DNA from: Mytilus californianus
Lineage: Eukaryota; Mollusca; Bivalvia; Mytilida; Mytilidae
DNA length: 64,000 bases
NCBI RefSeq assembly: GCF_021869535.1
Contig: NW_026262604.1
Location: 54,336,247-54,400,246, forward strand
Direction: 5' to 3'
A model generated the notes under the pieces. It was not told where the DNA came from. It made no database searches and saw only the letters and a list, made by a program, of their open reading frames with translations. Position numbers and translations under genes: made by a program. Shown piece after piece: positions 34,639 through 47,000 of this stretch (the stretch's first letter is position 1; the number at the start of each line of letters is the position of its first letter).

Positions 34639-35032
34639 TTAGTTGTAAACAAGGTCTTCTCTGTTTGTCAGTGACTGACGATAGTTCCCAGACACATCGT
34701 AGTCATCCTCTGTAATTCTCCTAAATGTGATGCCGTAATCACCATCACATGTGTTATGGACATTATGGTGTACTGTATGATCATACATGACGTCAGAATC
34801 ATCCCCAGTGTTCCGAATATGTGAGTACGAGTTTGACTCTTCATTTGTCGTATTGGCCACATTAACTGCATGTAATGTTGGCAGATGTATGTTGTTAGAA
34901 GAATTCATCAAAAGAGCTTGAGGACTATGTTCTAGTTCTGATTGCCCTTCAGTAGGATCATATGGCGGCTTTGATTTTGTCATTATGTTTTTCTTACTCG
35001 GCGTCTGTGTAGTACGTGATTGATAACGTCTT
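34639..35032 (-). CDS. Copy B last exon: cytoplasmic tail
   Basis: Acceptor CTTTTCAG, then the AG|A codon and RRYQSRTTQTPSKKN, a basic stretch after the membrane span. The tail contains SNSYSHIRNTGDD, VMYDHTVHHNVHN, GDYGITFRRITEDDYDVSGN and ends LVYN. It shares the motif order YSH(I/L), YDH, DDYD.SGN and a terminal VYN with copies A and C, but lacks the N-terminal VTRSNPSYE block of those two. It has fewer tyrosines than copy A, and the YDNM and YVNT sites are missing. Confidence 0.8.
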
Positions 35033-38000
35033 CTGAAAAGGTGAAGATAGGTGTTTTAAATCAGTTATATGTTTTTCTTCTTTAAGACAAACATGGTTTT
35101 GAGTTAAATGCTTTATTTGTATCCCTCACTCTACATTTCAGACAGGTTTAAGAAAAGTTGTATATTGTTTTGTAATTCTAATTCCATTTTACAGCTTAAA
35201 TACTTTCCATTACAATTTAACTAGTGTTCCCACTCGCACTATATTCAAAAGTTAGTTAACCATCAAACCAGGGTCGAAACCCATATTTGGCATATAATTT
35301 GCTAAGTTAACATTATAATGAAAACGTGATTTTAATTTTTACCTGATGTGACAACATCTTCATGGTTAGCTACCATGACCATAAACTAATATCAACCCGA
35401 TACAGAACGGACAGACAAACGAGCAGGCGCCCAAACCGTAAAACATAATGCCATCTTCTTTCGTACGTGTACCTCTGACGTGATTTACTTGACCTTGATC
35501 TAGTTTCATTGGAACATTGATAACAATACGTATATGTGATTGATGTAGCCATACTTTCGACAAAAATATTATATCATAACCAGTAAACATGGCGAGAAAT
35601 TTCAAAGTGTGCTCTCTTTGCTATAGCTACCAGCATTGTAAAATATGAACAAATCCATTGTTGTTGGGTTTTTTTGTCCGTTTTCCGTCAATACAATTAA
35701 ATCATTCATTTAACAAACTATATAATCCTATAAAAACGTCTTGTAATCATGCGAGGGCAAGGGAAAAATTACCTGCTCCATTGCCTTAAATAACAAATCC
35801 TACCAGGTTGTATTGTCAAAATGGTGCTATCTCTTCTCATTCTCATTTATGCAGTTTTTTCTTTTTACTTTTTTTTTAGAATATGTCAATATATATACAA
35901 CACAACATAGGCGTTCTAGTCATGTACCTTAATAGAACAACTCCAACAATAAAAAATATGATGAGAACCACTCCTACTACTCCTCCAGCAATTACAGCAA
36001 ATTTAAAACCGTCTGTAAAAAAAAGTCAAAATACATTCATTTCAAAAGATAATAGAGCAATATATAATTCATTTGGAGTAATCGTGATGTCAAGAAATTC
36101 TCATAAAATCGCAGTATTCATTACGAATAAATTGAAGTAAAATCTGTTAAGAAGACATTTTTAGATGAAATCCAAAACATCATTTCTTTTCAATAGTTGA
36201 GAAATGTGGTTTTAATATTTCATATAAAGTCTTCGTTTCGCGGTATACTTAGGGATTATTTTTGGCACGGTAGGCTGTTTAGATAACTTTAAATGATGAA
36301 ATGCTATTATTTGTGGAAAGGTTAAGTTTTTAATTCATCGTGTTACGATTTGTGTCCTACCTGAAAGTTGATTACCTAAATAAACCAGACCTTTTATTAG
36401 TTTAACATGAGAAGAATAAAGCTACGCCTAATCTTTTTACACAAACACTTATTTTGATGTCAATGTTTTAGAAGTTTTTTTGTGTATCTAAATCTATTAA
36501 AAACGATCATATGAAGCGTACATTCAGCATTGTAAAGCGAGAATAACTTGGGTCATATGTAAAACATGAATGATACTGTCGATGTCAGTCATGCAAGGTT
36601 TCAATTTTAAATGAACAAAATGAGATGTAGAAAAACGTCAAAGAGACAGAAAGTAACTTATATGACACAATAAAATATCAAGTGTTCAACAATGGACAGT
36701 TTTTATGAATAGAATAAATTTAAAATGTCATGCTATCGGAAATAATGTCATCATCCGGTATAGTTTTACAATTGCAATAATTAAAAAAACCAAGCTAATA
36801 TTGGCCAAAATCCAACAACGATTTGATATATAAACTTACAGAGACCATTAAGGATCAACAATTACCAGCAAATTATCCCAATTATAAAATATATAGAATT
36901 ATAAAATGTTAAAAAAGTATTTGTCTCTTTCCAACAGAAACAAATGAGGTACAAGTTAACGACGTTAGGTCAACGTACAGCCTTCATCAAAGAGCTAAAT
37001 TGGTACCCCACAGCAAACTATTAAAGGTCCCACCATGAAAAATTTTTAAAAATTCAAACGAAGAAACTGACACCCTGATTTATTTTAAAAAACAATAAAC
37101 AAAAAACAAATATGATTCACAGCAACAAACGACAACCACTAAATAACAGGCTCCAGACTTGGGACAGGCAAAAAAAAACAGAGTGTCGCGGGTTAAAGCT
37201 TGTTTGTAAGTACCCAACCTTACCGTAATCTGGAGTAACATCCCAATATAAGAACAAACTATTGAAAAGTTGAAAAAACAATGTTTGAGTCATCAGGCCA
37301 ACATGAAGCACACAACAAACAACTAACAAGAAGATTTAAGACACAAAATACCGACCGAAGAGTACTTGCAGTTAATGAAAGCTAGTTCAAAGCCAATTAA
37401 ACAAAATCATGTAGTTGAGAGACTTAAAATATCAAACAATACACATCTAATGGATAAATGTTCAAGACGTCACAAACAAGCAGAGAAAATGTTGATCTTG
37501 TACAATGCCAAAAAAAAACTATCGACATAATGTAGGAACGTAAATATACAAAGATGTAAAGCAACACTATTTACTTAGGTTTCATTTTATTGATAAGAAG
37601 ATCTTATTACAGTGTAAAAAAGACAACCTTATAGAATAAGTTTATTTAAATGATCGATAATGCGGTAATCTGCAGTTGTTTACATCCTAGTAAGCTTGTC
37701 TTAGGTGGATGATTGCCGATAGGTAGCAAAGATATCACATAAAAAAGAATAGCCTTATTCACCTAAGGTCACTTTTGCGTGATGGAGTTTGAACATGATA
37801 TTCCTGAGCAAAAGTTTTTTTTTAATATGCTTTTACTGCAGTACCGAAGCAGCGACTACGGGATAGATGATGCCTTCTGGGGCAAACAGTTAACCAGCAA
37901 TGATATCGACAAACATTTATTGATAAATTAACCTACCATGATATTTCCTAGTTATATCGTCACTTGGTATTGCATTGCCACCTGAAATATTTTTTTAGAA

Positions 38001-41000
38001 CAGTTATATTCGACTGCATGCAAGATAGTTTACTAGCCCCCGAATTAAAAAAATAAAAAATCAAATATCTAGAGCCCAATTTAAGGTCTTTTACCGTATA
38101 TATTTTTGAAGCATAGTATACCGTTGGCCTTTAATAATATTCCGTACAAAGTTTTCTGTACTACAAACTTACAAAGGTTATTGAGGATCAGGAATCACGA
38201 GCTGTAACAAAAGCATGAACTAATCTAGCACCGTTAACGCATGGTGTATTTTAAGTTAACATTATTGTTTGAATGGCCTGATGTACTCTTAGATCTTAGA
38301 GTCTGTCGATTTGTGTTAGTTGTATTGATGCATAGTACCAATCTGATTTATTAGGCCAACTAATTTTTGCAAATGGTTCGATTAATGTACTGTTAAACCA
38401 CTGTCAAAGCTTCAAGGGAAGGATGAGCAGTATCCAAAATATTTAGACCAGCCACATTATATAGGTGCCTGTCCAATATTACGAGCATGCAATCCAATGC
38501 TTGCTAATGTTGCGTCCGCCATTTTAATATTTTGTTACATCATAAACAAGGAAGTTTTCTTTCTTTTTTAATATTTCACAATTTGCATGACGGGGCATTT
38601 TACAATTTTTCTAACGTAACAACCACAGTTGTTTCAATTAAATATACAAAATGAATTTTGCTCATTAGTAAAGGACATACAGTTACATGTATCGGTAGTC
38701 GTTTATATTCCTCTTGGTTGGTTTGGTGTCGAGTGAGCAGTTGCAATCATACCACTTAGAGAGGTTGCTATCCGTGGACAAACATAAGGACATGTGGTAT
38801 GTTTAAAGTAATTTTGCAATTTTCATCTAGCAGATTATCCATGCCTAACGTATCTCTTTAATTATATTGTTTATTACTATAATTAATTTCTTCAACTTGG
38901 CAAATAAAACAAACAAACAAACACAAATAAACACAAAACACAAAACAAAAAAACAAAAACTGATCAATGCAAAAAAAAAATACAATACAAATAAATATTA
39001 AATGAAACCACAAACGAAAGAAACATTTTACATTTAGTGCGTCTTGAGCGTTTTCTATTAACTTCATCAAGCACATTCAAACCTAAACATTAGAAAACCA
39101 TACTAGCGGTGTATGAATTCGTTGCACCTAATATGAATAGCCAAGTTCATCTAAGGTCAACTATGCCTTAGGGAGATGGAACCATATTTTCTTTAAATTC
39201 AATTATTTAAAAAGATTTTATGTAATAAATAAGTGTGAACTTATATGATCATATAATATTTAATTTGCTAAAATGGCCGAAAATTTATAACTACTGTCTG
39301 TTAAGAAAAAAATCGAAATTCGATCACTTTCTATTTTTAAATTAATATGTCATAATAATTTCGAAATCCAGTTTCCTTTTATGTATTTTTGCTTAATGTG
39401 AATATACTCGAAGAAGAAAGAGAGGTCTGCGATTAGATAAAAACAACAAATTCTTATTTTCTTTTTATATTCAGTTACTCATAATACATTTACATGGTTG
39501 GCCCTCTTTTATCATAAACAAGTATGTTTCCCATACAAATGTATCTATAAGCGAATATATTGCAGTTAGCATTAACTTCTTACATTCAAGGAAAAGTCGG
39601 GTAGTTCGTTTAAATTTTATAACCTTCAATTACTAAACTTATCTACTGAGAATCTGGTTTAGTGTTTTATTATTTTGTTAATATAATAGACTTGTCGTAG
39701 CCACATTTCGGTCCGCGTTGCGTCGATTGTGATGTCACAAATGTAATCCTCTGATATATAAATATGGAACAAAATTCAGTCGTGGTATACATTTGTAAGC
39801 TTCAGTAAAACAATGAAACTTGTTTCTGGTAAAGTTGCGCAGATATGTCCGTTTTTACCTAAATTCTCCGGTGGCATATCTGATCAATGATATTTTACGC
39901 TACACAAAATCACATCTGTTTGTGACATGTTAATTTGTAACCCTACAGAACCCTATAAGGGCTTGTTTTTCACAGTAAAACATTGTATTAAATCATTAGG
40001 TGATAATCATAAGCCACCAATTAAAAAGATTAGAGGCAGTGTTATTGTGGGTTGTGATATATCTCATAGAGAAAACATAAATTGAGCAGAAAACAAATCT
40101 GGATGAACTAGAAATCAGAAAAGAATATAATGAAAACAATTTGATCTCGACCGATATAAAACAATAATTGTAAAATGAAAAAAAAAGAACAAGCCATGCT
40201 TCTTTACCTTAAACGGGGATTTTAAAAAATGATTCATTGCAATAATAAACATTTGATATTGTTTGTTTGAAACGATATTCAAATGATTTCAATGAATGAC
40301 GCAGAAGGATGGTCCTGGTACTTCTCTTATTCTATTTTTTAGAGGTCTTGTCCGCTAGTATTTACCAGCACTAGTAATTTTGTGTTGTTAAAATACTACT
40401 ATGAAATGTATATGGTAAGTAAAGTGATATTTCATACAAAAAGAACGATTGAATATATACCCTCATATATCTATCCCGTAGGAAGTATTTCAACAAATGG
40501 AAAGGATGAGTTATAGTAGTCATTGTATATACAATTAACTCAAAAAAAATCCTTCTTAAAATGATTTCTACAATCCTCGGAAATATTTGTACTGAAAACA
40601 GAACGGCAATATAAATTGTAGTATCTTAAATGCAGTAATGTAATTTGTGAAATCACTATGAAGTCAGTATCATGAAATAATTATCGTATAATATCTTGGA
40701 CCACACTAATTAATGGCAACATAGTATTTTGGAAAAAAAAATAGAACAACAGCCCTATCAAAAAGATCTTTTATTCATATCAATACTTTTGTATTTTTCA
40801 TCTTCCAAAAAAAATAACTTCTTGAAAATACGTTGCTGATATCGAAAAGATAACATATGTTTACGTAAATTTGACACTGTGAATACAACATTTCATAGAC
40901 TACAAAAAATGTTAAATATAAAATTAAAAAGGATATTAGGACAGGTTAGTGTGCTGTAGACTACGAAACATATATAAACAATACTATTTTCAAGTGTTAG

Positions 41001-44000
41001 AGTTTCAGATGCATTTCGCTGCCTAACAATACATAATTTATCATTAAAAGACATTTGAAAAAGGGCAGTGAAATTTGAATCAAAATCTGATTACAGAGTA
41101 GTATATTCTGCTGTTTTATTGTTTCAAGTATAAACTTACCTTTGCATTGAAAATAAACACTTGCTTTTTGGTTATTGGCTTTGGAGGTTGGTACGGAGCA
41201 TGTATAAGAATCTTTGCAAACTGTTTTCCTATATTTCATACTTTTTGCCATAGGTTTGTAAGCTGGACAACTACTTTCACCATATCGTAAATCGCCAATC
41301 GTAAGTACAGTTGTAACTGGACAGGTGATAATAGCTGTGGTACCAGCATCGGTTGATATACAGCCTACAAATGAATATCAAACCGATCTGAAATAGTTTT
41401 TTTTATTTATTTTTTTAAGATCAAATATGTACTTTAATGTGTGTATCGATCGAATCATTGTTTAAATCTTTATTATGTTGTTTACTAATTCCTTCAAATG
41501 TGGTATGCAATTTCAGGTTATATTTAAATCCTTTGTTCTTAACATTGATGCACAATTACAATCGTTTAATAAACAGTCCAACGTTGTAATTTCCTTTACT
41601 TACACTATATAATATGAATATATGTTTGTTTTTATTTCTTATTCACAATGACAACAAACTGTTTCTTTCAGTCACATGCTTATGAGGAACTTCAAAAGTT
41701 GTCTTTTTTATATCTAAATTGTTTGTAATTTAGAGAATTGGATATTGACAGTATATTTTTTTATCGCTGTTAAATCTAATTACATTGTTGTATACTCTAT
41801 GGTGGTTTAGAGCTTTACATATTGTTTAGATACCTGCCTATTTTTAAAACCATATATTGACCGCTACAAATGTTCCGGGTACTGTCTCTTTGCATATATC
41901 CAACATATCTTTTAATACTTAATGAAAAATATAGATTTTAAGAGTTGTGACATTAATTGTATGTTTGATTCAAACAACTCTTTGGCTGATATTTATTTGT
42001 CTTTTTCTGTGTTTTACCCTGTTGTAAAATGACGGTCAAACCCAATTCCTATAAAAAAGAAACACAGTCAAACTTACTTCTGTGTGGTGCAGGCTTATTA
42101 AAACCAGTGAAGTGACTATACAACAATGACAAAAAAAGGCAATCAAGAACATCATATACCAATGTCACTTTGTATAAAAGATATGTATTTGATATTTCAG
42201 TAAAATTTGAAAAACACTAAAAAATAGGGATTGTTTTTGGAATATCGCATTTTTAAATCAATGATAAATAATTGAAAGTTTCTTTCGTTCACTCAATGAG
42301 CTACAGTCGGTCGATTGTGACGTTTGGTTATTTATTTCTAGTCACAATTCTCATATTGACCTGGGGTTAAAAATATTTTGCTATGATTTGGTTACTTACA
42401 TTCTAGGTCAGAACCTATTGTATTTTATATGAAATATGCTTATCCTTCAGAACAGAAAAACAAAAAGAAGAATAAGCTGCTGGATCTTTTTACTTACAGC
42501 ACTTAAGATACTCGTTTATGTTTATATATTTGATTTTCCTTATTTCATTTATCTATTTCCTTTCATTGTTATGAATCTCTTAAGATTTGTATCGATAAAT
42601 TAACCTACCACGAGTTTCAGTTCTTATGTCATCACTAAGAATTTTACTGCCACCTAAAATAATCATGACAAACTTTTATACATTCTTTTAACTACTCTTA
42701 ATGTGCATTCGTCAGCAGCACATCAAAGCCAAAATATTTAATATTGTTAAACTGTTCTTTTTGAGGGAAATTTCATTACATAGCTCAATACAAGGACGCG
42801 TGTGACTAATGTATACAAAAATAAAGGCAACAGTAGTACACCGCTGTTCGAAATTCATAATAAATCGATTGAGAAAAAAACAAATCCGGGTTACAAAGTA
42901 AAGCTGAAGGAAACACATCAAATATAAGAGGAGAACTACGACACAGAAACACAACATTAAAATGTAACACACACAGAAACGAGCTATAATATAGCAATGG
43001 CCACTTTCCTGACTTGGTACAGGACATTTTAAGAAAAAAATGGTGGGTTGAACCAGGTTTTGTGGCTAGCCAATCCTCCCGCTTTTATGGCAATGTTAGA
43101 TATAACATTAAAATGACAACATTACATGACAGGACTACAATACAAATAAATGGGAGAAATACTGTAATTGTGTCTTGTTATAAAATACTCTTCGGTATAC
43201 TTTTCTTACTTGAAACATTGTTATTTTATAAGAAACAAAACCAGGCACAAACTTATAATTAAGCTGAAATACGATAATGAGAAACTTTATCTGTTAAAAT
43301 GCCAAAAATCTATTTTTAGCAATATATTACCGCTGATACAGTAGAAGCAACTTCCATATTGACACTAATGATCATTGGTCTTGTCAAATGTATAAATTAA
43401 CTGATTGTGTTGTTCGAAATAGTAAAGATTTTATACCTCAGGAATAGCTTTTAACCTGTTTTGGGTAAATCCTTTCGGAATTTTTGGCCCTAAACGCCCT
43501 ACAACTTCGTTCCTTTATTTGGCCTTTTCACTTTTCTGATTCGAGTGTCACTGATGAATCTTTTGTAGACGAAACACCCGTCTGGCGTACACAATTACAA
43601 AACTGGTATAATTGGGAAGTTTTTTGTACTTCATTTAATTGGTAAAATAAATACTGAGGATAACATAAATGACCTGCTTATCTATGAAACGGAACTATCA
43701 CATCAAAAAATAATCAACGATTACTATTCAAATTGAGGTAGACGAAATTAAGAAACCTTTTTGAAATGAAAGTTCGTTCAATTTACCTTTTCGTCAAAAT
43801 AATTGTACAACTAAATATCCAGTTATTTGTTCGTGCTTAATGTGCAAATACTTGGGGGAAAAGAAACTAAATGGGTCGGGCACACATAACGGAGTTATAA
43901 TCCTCTTTTTATAATATGTTACACAAGATAATTTAACATTTACATTGTTCAATCTCTTTCTAATGTTTTGGGTAATATTATGAACTCTTAGACAGTTTTA

Positions 44001-47000
44001 TTTTTCTTTTTTGGGGGTAGGTATTTGAAGTGACCTTCCCTGCACTCAGTGTCAAAATGTTTATATAGCAAAGTAGATGTTTTCGTTTAATAACAAGATT
44101 TTTATTTTAATTTCAATGTGTAGTACTCCTAAAATAAGTTTTATATATGAGCATGTACACGATTAAAAAAATTGGAATTCAGCTCTTGCAGACTGTATGA
44201 TCTAAAATGAAGTGTTTTCATTAATTGATGACAAACAAATAGGACTACTTTGACCAATGTATTTTTTTTTCCTTCAACATATATGTCTGTTTGCAGAATG
44301 CATCACGAAAGAGAAAGAGAGAGAGTAAGGGGAAATAACACTTTATGCATTTCGTGCGTCGAAAAATTTTTCTGGATTTACCTTCATCAGAAAAATTCTA
44401 CCTAAATATTTGAAAGCCAGGGATAAATAAATATATGGAACAGATAGAAGCTATATGACCTTAAGTAAGGGTTCGACATCCGATCCAAAGACTTGTAATG
44501 CTGGCGGCGAAAAAAAATAAAGGTACACAAACTTGATCATATCATATTAAAATGAATTCACAATGTATGACTACAAATTATGAACGTGTGTAAGATTACC
44601 TTAGCCGTATTTGGCACAACTTTTTGGAAATTTGGGTCCTCAATGCTCTTCAAATTTGTACTTGTTTGGCTTTCTAAATATTTTGATCTGAGCGTCACTG
44701 ATGAGTCTTATGAAGACGAAACGCGCGTCTGAATTAAATCATAAGCCTGGTACCTTTCATAACTAGTATGAATATTTGAACGCATATTTTTAGTTTAGGA
44801 AATATTTAAACTTTTCAATAACATTTGTTGAAACTGGTTCAAATAAAATTATTGAGATGCAAAATAGTAGTACCGGAACAAACTGTGGTTGAAAAAGTGA
44901 TAGTTATGCAAAGTTGTTCTTGTAGCAAAGACCCTTGTATCAAACGTTATTACTCTTGTTTTTTTGTTTTTGTTTTTTTTTTATAATTCTTTAAAATGAA
45001 ATATAAGGATAATAGGGAAAGAGGTGTCGAGGTACTCCTTGTAAAATTTGATCAATAACTTTTGATTTTGCTTCAATCGCGATCCAATTATCATTGACTA
45101 TTTGTGTTAACAGTTGATGAGCACACAAAAGCTCATTTGACATTGTATTTCTACGCACCAAAAGGGCACGAATTAATCTTGTTCAAACCAAAAGTTACCT
45201 GATTTTCAACATTTACCTCGAATTTAAGCTTTATGAGCAGATTTGTCAGATATCGTTGAAAATTTTATGGCTTTCAGAAAATATTTAAAAACACAATTTA
45301 AAAGCACACATCCTGTCTGTTTAAAAGTGAATGCTCTTTGGTGGATTTATTATACTTTATTATTCTAACTACAAGAGGCCATGTAAAAATGGTGGAGGCA
45401 AAATCTTTTCGCATTGTATTATACTGATTATCTAGCAGGTATTACTAACCTTTACAATGATGATAAATTTTGGCTTTTCTCTTCTTTGCGATCAAATATG
45501 AGAATGATTTTTCACAAATGTCTGATCTTGGGGAAGATAATTTTGCTTGACATTTTTGTTTGTCATACATTATGTTGTCAATCGTAGTTGTAATTGAAGA
45601 TCGGCAATTCGTTGAGAAAGTAGTTCCATTAGGTATCGGTAGACATTCTGCAAATATCAATTATAAACGATCAGGGCCCGTATGCATGAAGTTACTCAAG
45701 TTAGGAACTTCCTTAGTAAACACATCTCTTAAAGTGATCTTTTTGGAGGAACTTTAAATTTTCCATCATTCTACAATATGTACAAGAGAGGCGAAAGATA
45801 CAAAAGGTGAATTTAAACTCATAAGTTGAACACAAACTGACAATGCCTTGACAAAATAAGAAAAACGACGAAAAGACAAGTAGTACACAAAACACATCAA
45901 AGCGGTAAAAGTTCTAGCATAAAAATCAAAATATATTGCAAAGGACTTAATGAGATCGCTTAAATGACTATGACACCATACTGGTCTTTCAGTGTCAATT
46001 CAAAAGCAGCAATATATACATGTAACTGTCCCCGGTAGTCTTTTACAAAAGAGATACTCCGTCTATCGAAGAAAAGAAGTTTCCTCAACTTCCTCTTCGT
46101 GTCTTTTATATCTATATGTTAGCTAACTACATTCATAATTTTATGAATATTGAATAATCAGGAAAGTCTATTCAACGCCCTGGGCCTTTTTATCTGAATG
46201 TTTGCCGATTCTGAATACCAAATGAATAAAAAATGTCGTTTTCATACCTTCAACAGATTCAGATTCAGATTTAAACATGTTACTAGAGTGTTTGTTTTTG
46301 TATATTAAAATATCATGTTTTTTGGAACATCTTTGATTGCATTTTTTTATATATAAAAAATAACTCATGAAGAGAAAATTGTGATTAACGTAACTCTAAC
46401 TTCATATACATATGTTTCAGTTAAAACTAAACAGTAAAAACAAAACATATGCAAAAGACTACACATCTTAGCATGTCAAACTGTTGTTGTTTATGCAATT
46501 CTTGTCAGGCTTTCAAGTTTTGTTTACACCATTCGGTTTCTTGCAAAAGTATAATGTGTTAAAGATACTTCTGCCACCTTGTTATTAATAAACAAGGGGT
46601 TTCCCACATATGCACTGTATTTACCAGACTCATTGATATCACACAACTAATGTGAAATTCTAGATGCCTTTTTCGACGCGGTATCACAGAAAGTAACCAA
46701 GTGGTTTTGTAGTTTAAGACAATATTTGGATAAGTACTATGACTTTAGTACAGAGTTTACAGATTATTAATACATACCATCGTTGTTATTCCTTGTTATA
46801 ATTGTTGCCTTTATTTGGACAACAATAGTTTTTTAAATTGAATCAATGAATAATACCTTTGGCTTTGCTAGTATTTTCTTACAAAGTAACAACTAAACTA
46901 TCTTTAGGAATTCGAAATTATACTATTATTAAATCAGTACAATAATAGAAGTACAATGAATATGTTTTTAACGGTTTTCTGTAAATTTTGTTTTTCAAGT

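Noticed and set aside
45713..45895. Minus-strand frame starting MFCVLLVFSSFF, a possible signal-peptide exon for copy B
   Set aside because: It lies in an interspersed repeat and has no suitable phase-1 donor; the exon at 48709-48781 fits in phase.
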